Shown here: positions 7,135-15,493 of the stretch, piece after piece
Layout: the number at the start of each line of letters is the position of its first letter
How positions within the stretch are numbered: position 1 is the stretch's first letter
From: Victivallaceae bacterium
GTDB taxonomy: Bacteria; Verrucomicrobiota; Lentisphaeria; Victivallales; Victivallaceae
Direction: 5' to 3'
Assembly: GCA_028709805.1 (NCBI GenBank)
Contig: JAQUTL010000020.1
Span: 1 to 48,073, forward strand
DNA length: 48,073 nucleotides
Translations under genes and position numbers: made by a program
Notes under the pieces: model-generated
The model's database searches: none
What the model saw: only the letters and a program-made list of their open reading frames with translations
Told to the model about the DNA's origin: nothing

Positions 7135-8415
7135 ATGAACGATCAAAAATATCATATTGAAACCCTCGCCATCCATGCCGGTCAGGTTCCCGATCCGGCC
7201 ACATTGGCCCGTGCGGTGCCGGTGTACCGCACCACCGCCTACAGTTTCCGCAATTCGCAGCACGGCGCCGATTTGTTCGCGCTCAAGGAGCCGGGCAACA
7301 TCTACGCCCGGCTGATGAATCCGACCAACGATGTGTTGGAAAAACGGCTGGCGGCGCTGGACGGCGGCGCGGCGGCGCTGACCTTGTCCAGCGGTACGGC
7401 GGCGATCTACTTCGCGATCACCAATCTGGCGAGGCAGGGCGACGAAATCGTGGCCGCGAGCAACCTCTACGGCGGCACCTTCACCCAGTTCGACGCGATC
7501 CTGCCGCAGCAGGGAATCACCGTCCGGTTCACCGGTGTGAACGATTTTGCCGAAGTCGAAGCCGCGATCAACGACAGAACCCGCGCGATTTTCATCGAGA
7601 CGGTCGGGAATCCCGCGCTGGAGGTGGCCGACATCGCCGGCTACGCCGCCGTCGCAAAGAAGCATCATCTGCCGCTGGTGGTAGACGCGACCTTCACGCC
7701 GCCAACGCTGCTGCGGCCGATCGAACACGGCGCGAACATCGTGATCCATTCGCTTTCCAAATGGATCGGCGGACACGGAACCGGGATCGGCGGCGCGGTG
7801 ATCGACGCCGGGAATTTCGATTGGAGCGACCCGAAATTCGCGCTTTACAACGAGTCGGACCGGGGTTATCACGGTCTCCGCTTCGCGCACGACCTCGGGG
7901 AGCTGAAACCGCTGGCGTTCATCCTCCGGCTGCGCACGGTGGGGCTGCGGAACCAAGGGCCGACCTTGGCGCCGGACGCGGCGTGGATTTTTCTGCAAGG
8001 GGTGGAGTCGCTGCCGTTGCGGATGAAAAAACACAGCGAAAACGCACTGGCGGTGGCGAAATTTCTGGAAAAGCATCCGAAGGTGGCGTGGGTCAAATAT
8101 CCCGGACTGAACGGCGGCGAACTCGCGAAGAAGTACCTGCCGGACGGCGCGGGCGGCATGGTGGTGTTCGGAGTGAAAGGCGGAGCGGCCGAGGCGCGGC
8201 ATCTGGTGGACAACGTAAAGTTGTTCAGTTTGCTCGCCAACGTCGGCGACGCGAAGAGCCTGATCATCCATCCGGCCAGCACCACGCACTCGCAGGTTTC
8301 GGAAGCGGATCAGCAGAAGTCCGGCCTGTCGCCGGAACTGATCCGGCTGTCGATCGGCCTCGAGCATATCGACGACATTACGAACGCGCTCGACGATGCG
8401 CTGAAGCTGATCTGA
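7135..8415 (+). CDS. metY: O-acetylhomoserine (or O-acetylserine) sulfhydrylase, Cys/Met-metabolism PLP enzyme
   Basis: A 426-residue member of the Cys/Met metabolism PLP family, MetY-like. The PLP lysine is K209 in HSLSKWIGGHG, and the N-terminal ETLAIHAGQ and the C-terminal LIIHPASTTHSQ are typical of O-acetylhomoserine sulfhydrylases. It adds sulfide to O-acetylhomoserine to give homocysteine, a direct route to methionine. ATG 7135 is chosen over ATG 7129 because AAGGAG (7121-7126) is 8 bases from the former and only 2 from the latter. It lies 20 bp after cysK, so it should be co-transcribed. Use of O-acetylserine instead cannot be excluded. Confidence 0.92.
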   Translation: MNDQKYHIETLAIHAGQVPDPATLARAVPVYRTTAYSFRNSQHGADLFALKEPGNIYARLMNPTNDVLEKRLAALDGGAAALTLSSGTAAIYFAITNLARQGDEIVAASNLYGGTFTQFDAILPQQGITVRFTGVNDFAEVEAAINDRTRAIFIETVGNPALEVADIAGYAAVAKKHHLPLVVDATFTPPTLLRPIEHGANIVIHSLSKWIGGHGTGIGGAVIDAGNFDWSDPKFALYNESDRGYHGLRFAHDLGELKPLAFILRLRTVGLRNQGPTLAPDAAWIFLQGVESLPLRMKKHSENALAVAKFLEKHPKVAWVKYPGLNGGELAKKYLPDGAGGMVVFGVKGGAAEARHLVDNVKLFSLLANVGDAKSLIIHPASTTHSQVSEADQQKSGLSPELIRLSIGLEHIDDITNALDDALKLI

Positions 8416-8429
8416 GGAGTTAAAGCCGA

Positions 8430-9008
8430 ATGACACGCGACGAAGCATTGTCTTTGTTTCTGAAATACAATCATGATTCCTTCCATCTACGGCATGCGCT
8501 TACAGTGGAAGGGGTCATGAAATGGTTCGCCGGTGAACTCGGATACGCGCGGGAGGCGGACTTCTGGGGTAACGCCGGGTTGCTTCATGACATTGATTTC
8601 GAAGCGTTTCCGGAAGAGCATTGCCGCAAAGCTCCGGAACTCCTACACAATGCGGGCGCGGACAAGGCGCTGATTCACGCGGTCTGTTCGCACGGCTGGA
8701 ATCTGACCGTTGCAATCAGGCCGGAACACAAAATGGAGAAAGTGCTTTATGCGATCGATGAATTGACTGGCCTGGTGTGGGCAACCGCGCTGATGCGCCC
8801 CTCGAAAAGCGTACAGGACCTGGAGTTGAAATCGGTATGTAAAAAGTTTCGAAGCCGGGGATTTGCCGCTGGTTGTTCGCGCGAGGTAATCGAAGCTGGC
8901 GCGGACATGCTCGGCCTTGAATTGGATGATTTGATTGCGAAAACGATTCTGGCCATGCGTGCCTGCGAGAATTTCGTATCGCGGGAAATGGCGCGGATCA
9001 ATCATTGA
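8430..9008 (+). CDS. HD-domain phosphohydrolase-like protein
   Basis: A 192-residue HD-domain protein with the metal dyad H53-D54 in LLHDIDFEAF, an upstream histidine in FHLRHALTVEG and a further histidine in AVCSHGW. Members of this group are metal-dependent phosphohydrolases, usually acting on nucleotides or small phosphate esters; the substrate here is unknown. It starts 14 bp after metY and ends 22 bp before nadA, so it belongs to the sulfur operon by position. GAGGAG lies 12 bases before the ATG, slightly far. No membrane or signal segments. Confidence 0.8.
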   Translation: MTRDEALSLFLKYNHDSFHLRHALTVEGVMKWFAGELGYAREADFWGNAGLLHDIDFEAFPEEHCRKAPELLHNAGADKALIHAVCSHGWNLTVAIRPEHKMEKVLYAIDELTGLVWATALMRPSKSVQDLELKSVCKKFRSRGFAAGCSREVIEAGADMLGLELDDLIAKTILAMRACENFVSREMARINH

Positions 9009-9030
9009 TATCGTCGGAGACTGCAAAACA

Positions 9031-9936
9031 ATGGATATTGGCCGGGAAATCGATCGGTTGAAAAAAGAACGCGCCGCGGTGATTCTGGCGCACAACTACA
9101 CCGCGCCGGAGATTCAGGACATCGCGGATTTCGTCGGCGATTCGCTTGAACTCAGCCGCAAGGCCGCGGCGTGCCGCGCACCGGTGATCGTGTTCTGCGG
9201 GGTGAAGTTCATGGCGGAGACGGCGAAGATCCTGTCGCCGGAAGCGGTGGTGCTGCATCCGAATCCGAACTCCGGCTGCCCGATGGCGGACATGGCCGAT
9301 TCCGCAGCGGTGGCGGCTTACCGGAAGGCGCATCCGGACACGGTGATCGTGGCCTATGTCAACACCACCGCCGCGACGAAAACCCACGTGGATATCTGCT
9401 GCACCTCGGGTAACGCGGAAAAGGTGATCGCGTCGATTCCGAAGGAGAAGCGGATTCTGTTCCTTCCCGACGCCAACCTCGGCCGGAACCTGGCGAAAAA
9501 GCTGAACCGGCCGATGGAACTGTGGCCGGGGTTCTGTCCGACGCACAACCGGATTCTGCCGGAATGGATCGCGGCGGCGCGGGCGGCGCATCCCGGTGCG
9601 ACCGTGCTGGTGCATCCGGAATGTCTTCCGGCAACCGTGGCACTGGCCGATCGTGCGCTGAGCACTGGCGGCATGCTGAAATTCGTGAGGGAATCGGCGG
9701 AAACGGAGTTTGTGATCGGCACCGAGACCGGAATTCTGTACCGCATGAAAAAGGAGAACCCGGAGAAGAAATTTTATCCGCTCGAACCGGAGCCGATCTG
9801 CCCGAACATGAAGAAGATAACGCTGGAAGACGTGCTGTTCGCGCTGCAGGATCTGTCGCCGCGGATCGAACTCGACCCAGAGACGATCGCCCTGGCGCGC
9901 ATCCCGATCGACCGGATGCTGGAGGTGAGGCCGTGA
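9031..9936 (+). CDS. nadA: Quinolinate synthase
   Basis: A 301-residue NadA, the [4Fe-4S] enzyme condensing iminoaspartate with dihydroxyacetone phosphate to quinolinate for NAD. The three cluster ligands are expected at C83 (SGCPMADM), C169 (PGFCPTH) and C257 (PICPNM), matching the compact archaeal/Thermotoga spacing. HNY (21-23) and HPEC (195-198) are active-site segments. ATG 9031 is preferred, since an upstream in-frame start would overlap the HD gene and add residues unlike the family; GGAG is 10 bases upstream. Neither nadB nor nadC is in the window. The stop overlaps the GTG of mnmA (GTGA). Confidence 0.96.
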   Translation: MDIGREIDRLKKERAAVILAHNYTAPEIQDIADFVGDSLELSRKAAACRAPVIVFCGVKFMAETAKILSPEAVVLHPNPNSGCPMADMADSAAVAAYRKAHPDTVIVAYVNTTAATKTHVDICCTSGNAEKVIASIPKEKRILFLPDANLGRNLAKKLNRPMELWPGFCPTHNRILPEWIAAARAAHPGATVLVHPECLPATVALADRALSTGGMLKFVRESAETEFVIGTETGILYRMKKENPEKKFYPLEPEPICPNMKKITLEDVLFALQDLSPRIELDPETIALARIPIDRMLEVRP

Positions 9937-10985
9937 AGATCGCGGTTGGACTCTCCGGCGGGGTCGATTCCTCGGTGACGGCGGTGCTGTTGAAAAACGC
10001 GGGGCACGAGGTGGTCGGCGTCACCATGAAGCTGTGGCGAAGCGACAGCGGATACCGGGGCGGCGCGAAGGACGCCTGCTTCGGTCCCGGCGAGGCGGAC
10101 GATATTGCCCGCGCCGAGGCGTTTTGCCGGAAACTCGGCATCGAATACCGGGTGTTCGACTGTGCCGAATCGTATGAAAAAGTGGTGCTGAACGACTTCC
10201 GCCGCGAATACCTGACCGGCCATACCCCGAATCCCTGCGTGCGGTGCAATGCGTTCGTGAAGTTCGGTGTGCTGCCGGAACTGGCGCGGCGGTCTGGGGT
10301 GCGTTTCGACAAATTCGCCACCGGCCACTACGCCCGCGTCCGGCGGGACGGCGAAGTGTTCCGCCTGCTGAAGGGAGTCGACGAAACCAAGGATCAATCC
10401 TACTTTCTCTACCGCCTTACACAAAGGCAGTTGGGCGGGCTGCTGCTGCCGCTCGGCGGGTTCCGTAAAAGCGAAGTGCGTGCCCTGGCCGTGAAGTTCG
10501 GGCTGGAAACGGCGAATCAGCCGGACAGTCAGGATTTCTACAGCGGCGATCACGCCGAACTGCTCGGTGTTTCCGACCGGCCCGGCAATATTGTCGATGC
10601 CGAGGGACGGGTGCTGGGAACCCATTGCGGGTTCTGGCATTACACCATCGGACAGCGCCGGGGACTGGGAGTCGCCGCGAAACAGCCGCTGTATGTGACC
10701 GGGCTTGTTCCCTGCCGGAACGAAGTGGTGGTCGGTCCGGCGGACGAAACGGCGGCCCACCGGCTGATTTTGCGGGAGTGCCGCTGGATCGCGGCGGTTC
10801 CGCGGGGGGATTGCGGGATCAAAATCCGTTCCGCCATGATTCCCGCCGCCGCAACGGTCGAAGTCAGGGGAGAATCCGCCGCCGTCGATATTCCGGCCGG
10901 GGTTTCCGCCCCCGCGCCGGGACAGTCCGCCGTACTCTACCGGGGAGACGAAGTGCTCGGCGGCGGCATCATCACAGGAGATTGA
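9933..10985 (+). CDS. mnmA: tRNA 2-thiouridylase MnmA, variant lacking the usual second catalytic cysteine
   Basis: A 350-residue MnmA that thiolates U34 of tRNAs for Glu, Gln and Lys. The PP-loop is GLSGGVDSS (6-14); the first catalytic cysteine lies in PNPCVRCN (C102, with C105 nearby). The second cysteine, in a motif near position 200 of typical MnmA (SQD..CF), is replaced: here the segment reads PDSQDFYSGD (197-206). There is also C49 in KDACFGPGE. So the sulfur chemistry may differ, for example through an Fe-S cluster or another sulfide source. Start is GTG 9933, with GGAGG 7 bases upstream and a 4-bp overlap with nadA. It sits among sulfur-supply genes. Confidence 0.92.
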   Translation: MKIAVGLSGGVDSSVTAVLLKNAGHEVVGVTMKLWRSDSGYRGGAKDACFGPGEADDIARAEAFCRKLGIEYRVFDCAESYEKVVLNDFRREYLTGHTPNPCVRCNAFVKFGVLPELARRSGVRFDKFATGHYARVRRDGEVFRLLKGVDETKDQSYFLYRLTQRQLGGLLLPLGGFRKSEVRALAVKFGLETANQPDSQDFYSGDHAELLGVSDRPGNIVDAEGRVLGTHCGFWHYTIGQRRGLGVAAKQPLYVTGLVPCRNEVVVGPADETAAHRLILRECRWIAAVPRGDCGIKIRSAMIPAAATVEVRGESAAVDIPAGVSAPAPGQSAVLYRGDEVLGGGIITGD

Positions 10986-10988
10986 ATC

Positions 10989-11759
10989 ATGCGGGAAATT
11001 TGGGTCACCTCATCCTTTGACGGAACAGGCCAGCCGTCGTTGTTTTATCATCCGGGTTGCGGACGTGTGCCGTTGGTGGTCGGGTTGCATACGTGGAGTT
11101 TTTCCCGGGACAACCAGACCGAAAATTATCTGCCGCTCTGCCGGAAATACGGGTGGGCGTTGTTACTGCCGGAATTTCGGGGACCGAATCTCGCCGCCAA
11201 TTTGTATTCCGGACTGGCCTGCGGTTCACGGGCTGTGCGTCAGGATATCGCCGATGCGGTGAAACATGTCACGGCGAATTTTTCGATAGACCCCGGCAAC
11301 GTTTTTCTGCTGGGGTGTTCCGGCGGCGGGCAGGCGGCACTGCTGGCGGCCTTATTCGCGCCGGAACTCTACCGTGCGGTCGATGTCTGGTGTCCCGTCA
11401 CCGATCTGACGGCATGGCATGATTTTCTGCTGCGTACAAAGCAGCATTACGCCAAAGACATCGAGGCGTGTCTCGGTGGAACTCCGGTACAAAAACCGGA
11501 AGAATACCTCCGGCGGTCGCCCGCGAGTGTCCCCGACGCGCTGGCGAAACTGAGGCTTTCGCTGCATCACGGACGACATGATACGATTGTTCCGTATGAA
11601 CAATCCCTGGCTTTGGTACAGAAATTGGAACGGCATGCTCCGGAATCATTTTATTTTGACTTTTTCGACGGTGGACACGAGCAATTTCCGGCGCATAGTT
11701 TTGAATGGTTTGCCCGGCTCGCCGGCGTCGGCGACACGGCGAGGAGGATTTCAGGATGA
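10989..11759 (+). CDS. Alpha/beta hydrolase (prolyl-oligopeptidase-like esterase)
   Basis: A 256-residue alpha/beta hydrolase with a recognisable triad: S111 in the elbow GCSGGGQ, D198 in GRHDTIVP and H230 in GGHEQF. The oxyanion region follows VVGLHTWS. Such proteins are esterases or S9-type peptidases. It starts 3 bp after mnmA and overlaps hydE by 4 bp (ATGA), so it is part of the operon, but no substrate follows from that. A role in a cofactor pathway (BioH-like ester cleavage next to bioB) is possible but not supported by sequence detail. No signal peptide. Confidence 0.85.
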   Translation: MREIWVTSSFDGTGQPSLFYHPGCGRVPLVVGLHTWSFSRDNQTENYLPLCRKYGWALLLPEFRGPNLAANLYSGLACGSRAVRQDIADAVKHVTANFSIDPGNVFLLGCSGGGQAALLAALFAPELYRAVDVWCPVTDLTAWHDFLLRTKQHYAKDIEACLGGTPVQKPEEYLRRSPASVPDALAKLRLSLHHGRHDTIVPYEQSLALVQKLERHAPESFYFDFFDGGHEQFPAHSFEWFARLAGVGDTARRISG

Positions 11760-12850
11760 ATCCGCTGTTGCAGAAAGCGGTCGAACAACCGTATTGCCTT
11801 TCCCGCGACGAGCGGATCGCACTGCTGTCTCTCGACGACCCCTCCGAACTGTTCGCGGCGGCGTACGAGGTCAAGCGGCGCCGGACGGGGCGTTCGGTGA
11901 AGCTGCGCGGTCTGATTGAACTGGGCAACTCCTGCGCCAAGGACTGTTTTTACTGCGGCATTCGTCGAAGCAACCGGCAGGTTCGGCGCTATCGGATCGC
12001 CGAAGCCGACGCGGTGCGGATGGCGCGCTGGACCTTCGAACGCGGTTACGGTTCGGTCGTGCTTCAGTCCGGAGAACTGGAGTCGGAGGGAAACACCGGG
12101 TATATCGAACGCATCATCCGGAGCATCAGGGATTTTGCCGGAGATTCCTTCGGCGTTACCCTGTGTCTGGGCGAACAAACCGAAGCGGTCTACCGGCGCT
12201 GGCTGGACGCCGGGGCGCACCGCTATCTCCTGCGCATAGAAACCTCGAATCCGCAACTATATGCAGCGATCCATCCGGCCGGGCATTCGTTCGAACGGCG
12301 GGTGGAATGCCTGTGGACTTTGAAGTGCCTCGGCTATCAGACCGGAACCGGCGTGATGAACGGACTGCCCGGCCAGACTCTCGGCGATCTGGCCGACGAC
12401 CTTGAATTTTTCCGCACTCTGGACATCGACATGATCGGCATGGGGCCTTACCTGCCGCATCCCGACACGCCGCTGGGCAAGGGGATCGAGCTCACGCCGG
12501 AATATGCCGCCCGGCAACTGCAACTCGGTCTCAAAATGATCGCGGCGGCGCGACTTTACCTCCACGATGTGAACATTGCGGCGACCACCGCACTGCAGGC
12601 GCTTGACGATCGGGGGCGCGAACAGGGACTGCTGGCCGGCGCCAACGTGTTGATGCCCAATGTGACCGACGTGGAATACCGCCGGGATTATCAACTGTAT
12701 GAAAACAAGCCGTGTCTGGACGAGAATTCCGAAAAATGCCGGAACTGCCTGAACTGGCGGGTCTTGTCCGTCGGCGAACAAATCGATTGGAATAACCGCG
12801 GCGATCCGCCGCATTTCCGCCGGAAAGGAATTTATGAAGCTCAATTCTGA
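11756..12850 (+). CDS. hydE: [FeFe]-hydrogenase maturase HydE-like radical SAM protein
   Basis: A 364-residue radical SAM protein. The SAM cluster motif is C60-x3-C64-x2-C67 in the context RGLIELGNSCAKDCFYCG, as in HydE. Near the C-terminus C320, C328 and C331 (C-x7-C-x2-C) match the spacing of the second cluster site of Thermotoga maritima HydE, which supports HydE over PylB-type relatives. HydE acts in building the dithiomethylamine-bridged H-cluster. HydF, HydG and hydrogenase subunits are not in this window. ATG 11756 overlaps the hydrolase stop; the gene overlaps bioB by 17 bp. Confidence 0.85.
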   Translation: MNPLLQKAVEQPYCLSRDERIALLSLDDPSELFAAAYEVKRRRTGRSVKLRGLIELGNSCAKDCFYCGIRRSNRQVRRYRIAEADAVRMARWTFERGYGSVVLQSGELESEGNTGYIERIIRSIRDFAGDSFGVTLCLGEQTEAVYRRWLDAGAHRYLLRIETSNPQLYAAIHPAGHSFERRVECLWTLKCLGYQTGTGVMNGLPGQTLGDLADDLEFFRTLDIDMIGMGPYLPHPDTPLGKGIELTPEYAARQLQLGLKMIAAARLYLHDVNIAATTALQALDDRGREQGLLAGANVLMPNVTDVEYRRDYQLYENKPCLDENSEKCRNCLNWRVLSVGEQIDWNNRGDPPHFRRKGIYEAQF

Positions 12851-13826
12851 CATCGTCAACGCCTACCGGGTGCTTGACGGACAAGAACTCACCGAATCCG
12901 AGGCGATGGCGCTGACCCGAATCGCAGGCAACGACATCCTCGACTTGGTGTCGCTGGCCAACAAGGTACGGGACAAATTCGCGCCGAAGTTCATCGCCTG
13001 TTCGATCATCAACGCCAAGTCGGGAGTGTGTTCCCAGAACTGCAAGTTCTGCGCACAGTCGGGCTGTCACCATACCGGAGTCGAATCCTATCCGCTGCTT
13101 TCGCCGGAAGCGATTCTGGAGTCGGCCCGGCGGATTTATGACCTCGGCGTCCGGAGTTACGGCATCGTGACCAGCGGGTTTGGTTATCTTGAGGCGGACG
13201 ACGAATTCAATCGGATTCTCGCCGCGATGGACTTGCTTCGGAAGGAATTACCGGAACTGAAACTCTGCCTGTCACTGGGAATTCTGTCGGAAACCACTGC
13301 AAGATTGCTGGCGGAACACGGCGCGTGGCGTTACAACATGAACTTGCAGACCAATCCCGACCGTTACGCCGAGCTGATCTCCGACACTCATTCGATCGTG
13401 GCCAAGATCCAGACCATCCGGCATTTGCAGAAGCATGGCGTCAGCATCTGCTGCGGCGGGATCTTCGGCCTCGGCGAAAGCTGGGAAGACCGGGTCAAAA
13501 TGGCGTTCGCCTGCCGCGACCTTGATGCGGACGGCATCCCTTTGAATGTGCTGCTGCCGATCGAAGGCACCCCGCTGGAGGATCGGCCGGTTATGGACGC
13601 CGCCGACGCCGCCAAGGCCTTTGCTATCTTTCGTTTGGTGAATCCAACGAAGATGATCAAGTTCGCCGCGGGTCGCGAAACCGTGATGAAGGACTTTCAG
13701 GGCCTGTTGATGCTTGCGGGCATGAACAGCATGATCACCGGCGGCTACCTCACCACCCGCGGCCGCGGCGTGGAGGAGGATCGTAATTTTCTGTATCAAC
13801 TGACCATTTTTAACGAAAACGCATAG
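12834..13826 (+). CDS. bioB: Biotin synthase-like radical SAM protein, auxiliary-cluster ligands altered
   Basis: A 330-residue BioB-family protein that should insert sulfur into dethiobiotin. The SAM cluster is C66-x3-C70-x2-C73. Compared with E. coli BioB, the auxiliary-cluster ligands C128 and C188 have counterparts (C145; C206 or C207), but the position of C97 is Y109 and that of R260 is K276. An extra C78 follows the radical-SAM motif (CAQSGCHH). This pattern differs from the classical [2Fe-2S] BioB and may belong to the anaerobe-type BioB with another sulfur-donating cluster. No other biotin genes are nearby. A paralogue with another substrate cannot be ruled out. Confidence 0.85.
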   Translation: MKLNSDIVNAYRVLDGQELTESEAMALTRIAGNDILDLVSLANKVRDKFAPKFIACSIINAKSGVCSQNCKFCAQSGCHHTGVESYPLLSPEAILESARRIYDLGVRSYGIVTSGFGYLEADDEFNRILAAMDLLRKELPELKLCLSLGILSETTARLLAEHGAWRYNMNLQTNPDRYAELISDTHSIVAKIQTIRHLQKHGVSICCGGIFGLGESWEDRVKMAFACRDLDADGIPLNVLLPIEGTPLEDRPVMDAADAAKAFAIFRLVNPTKMIKFAAGRETVMKDFQGLLMLAGMNSMITGGYLTTRGRGVEEDRNFLYQLTIFNENA

Positions 13827-13833
13827 GGGAAGC

Positions 13834-14031
13834 ATGAAAATCGTCTATCAGGGCGAAGTCACGGAAACCTCCGCCGATACGGTGGCCGGATTCCTGAACG
13901 AACGAAACATCCCGATTCAGTCCGTCATATCGGAGCTGAACGGGGAAGTCTGCGACGGCCGGGAGCCGGAGTCGCCGGCGCTGCACGAAGGAGACGCGCT
14001 GAACGTCTTCCGCATTGTGGCCGGAGGCTGA
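13834..14031 (+). CDS. thiS: Sulfur carrier protein ThiS
   Basis: A 65-residue ubiquitin-fold protein ending in Gly-Gly (FRIVAGG), the site that is adenylated by ThiF and converted to a thiocarboxylate. It delivers sulfur to ThiG for the thiazole ring of thiamine. It lies 7 bp after bioB and 2 bp before thiF, with AGGGGAAGC upstream of its ATG. Confidence 0.95.
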   Translation: MKIVYQGEVTETSADTVAGFLNERNIPIQSVISELNGEVCDGREPESPALHEGDALNVFRIVAGG

Positions 14032-14033
14032 CC

Positions 14034-14639
14034 ATGGCCGCCAACGCTTATCTTTCGGAGGAAGAGCGCGCGATTCTGGAATCCGTCCGGATCGGCGTCG
14101 CCGGTGCCGGTGGGCTGGGGTCGAACTGCGCGGCGCATCTGGTACGTGCCGGAATCCGGCGTCTGGTGATCGCCGACTTCGATACCGTGAATGAAAGCAA
14201 TCTGAACCGCCAGTTCTTCTTCCGGGATCAGGTGGGACGCAAAAAAATCGACGTGCTCCGGGAAAATCTGCTCCGGATCGAGCCCGGCCTCGAACTGGAG
14301 ATGCACGATATGAAACTGGATTCCGGCAACGTTCCTGCATTGTTTGCGGACTGCGACATTGTGGCGGAAGCGTTCGACTCCGCCGCATCGAAGTCCATGC
14401 TGCTGAATACCCTGCTTCCTTCCGGGAAAAGGGTGGTCGCGGTCAGCGGCATCGCGGGCTGGGGAAATTCCAACGCAATCACCGTAAAGCGGATCGGAAC
14501 CAATCTGGTGATGATCGGCGACCTCCATACCGGGGTTGATCCGGACGCCGGAAATTATCCGGCGTCGCCGCGCGTGGGCATTGCCGCCGCGATGCAGGCC
14601 AACAGCATCATCGCGTGGTTGTTGAACCAGAAAATTTGA
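14034..14639 (+). CDS. thiF: ThiS adenylyltransferase ThiF, short form
   Basis: A 201-residue E1-like enzyme that activates the ThiS C-terminus with ATP. It has the nucleotide-binding GAGGLGSNC and the arginine of NLNRQFFF, both required for adenylation. It belongs to the short ThiF group of anaerobes: no CxxC zinc pairs are present, and the crossover segment is reduced relative to E. coli ThiF. That matters because E. coli ThiF also takes part in sulfur transfer through a cysteine. Here the following LarE-like protein could supply sulfur instead, which is inference. Two bases separate it from thiS and seven from larE. Confidence 0.93.
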   Translation: MAANAYLSEEERAILESVRIGVAGAGGLGSNCAAHLVRAGIRRLVIADFDTVNESNLNRQFFFRDQVGRKKIDVLRENLLRIEPGLELEMHDMKLDSGNVPALFADCDIVAEAFDSAASKSMLLNTLLPSGKRVVAVSGIAGWGNSNAITVKRIGTNLVMIGDLHTGVDPDAGNYPASPRVGIAAAMQANSIIAWLLNQKI

Positions 14640-14646
14640 GGGTGAA

Positions 14647-15444
14647 ATGTCCAAATTCGATGTTCTCTGTGATAAGATTCGAGGGGTTCGGCGATTGGCA
14701 ATCGCATTTTCCGGCGGAACCGACAGTACATTTCTGGCGGCGGCGGCCGGGAAATGTCTGCCGAAGGACGATATTCTGTTGCTGCATATCGATTCTGTTC
14801 TGCTGCCGCCGTCCGACCGCGGTTTTGCCGCACAGTGGGCGGCAAAAAATGATTTTCGTCTTGAGACGGTGGCGTTTGATCCTTTGGGCGATACCGAAAT
14901 TGCGGCCAATGATCGGCTACGCTGTTATTATTGCAAAAAACGGGTGTTTTCCGAACTTTATGCCCATGCTCGCCGCCTGGGTTTTGAAACACTGGCGGAC
15001 GGGGCCAATTGCGACGACCTGGGCGATTACCGACCGGGGATGGATGCCGCCCTGGAACTCGGAATTGCGCATCCGCTGTTGGATTGCGGATTTTCCAAGC
15101 GGGACATCCGATATTTTGCCCGTGAATTGGGATTGGTCAACGCCGACGCCCCATCCTCGGCATGTCTGGCGTCCCGGATTCCCACCGGTACTCCGCTTAC
15201 CCGGAAAGCATTGTGTATGGCAGGCGACGCGGAATCCGTACTCATGGACCTCGGCTTCCACGGAATCCGGGTACGGGTCATCGGTTCGTTGGCTAAAATC
15301 GAGGCATCGCCCTCCGACATGCCGCGAATGCTTGACCAGCGGAAGGCCATCGCGGATAAATTGATGCGGCTCGGATTTGCTGAAATCACTCTTGACTTGA
15401 ACGGATACCGGATGGGCTCGATGAACCAACGTGAAGAATCATAA
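14647..15444 (+). CDS. larE: LarE-like ATP-dependent sulfurtransferase
   Basis: A 265-residue PP-loop protein (SGGTDST, 22-28) of the LarE family. LarE provides sulfur for the nickel-pincer cofactor of lactate racemase. The cysteine equivalent to the sacrificial Cys of Lactobacillus LarE is C173 in SSACLASRIP. It also has C93 and C96 in RCYYCK, which together with C173 resembles the three-Cys LarE subtype reported to bind an Fe-S cluster and act more than once. Neither larB nor larC is present; instead it is embedded between thiF and thiG. So it may load sulfur for thiazole synthesis, or simply share regulation. That role is inference. Confidence 0.88.
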   Translation: MSKFDVLCDKIRGVRRLAIAFSGGTDSTFLAAAAGKCLPKDDILLLHIDSVLLPPSDRGFAAQWAAKNDFRLETVAFDPLGDTEIAANDRLRCYYCKKRVFSELYAHARRLGFETLADGANCDDLGDYRPGMDAALELGIAHPLLDCGFSKRDIRYFARELGLVNADAPSSACLASRIPTGTPLTRKALCMAGDAESVLMDLGFHGIRVRVIGSLAKIEASPSDMPRMLDQRKAIADKLMRLGFAEITLDLNGYRMGSMNQREES

Positions 15445-15493
15445 AAAGAATTATCTCCTCTGAATTGAAATAAAATTGGGAAGAACTGCAACG

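Noticed and set aside
9522-9932. An upstream extension of mnmA inside nadA
   Set aside because: The added residues do not resemble MnmA, and GTG 9933 with GGAGG gives the normal N-terminus.
14932-15429. Antisense and shifted frames over larE
   Set aside because: Shadows of a well-defined LarE gene.
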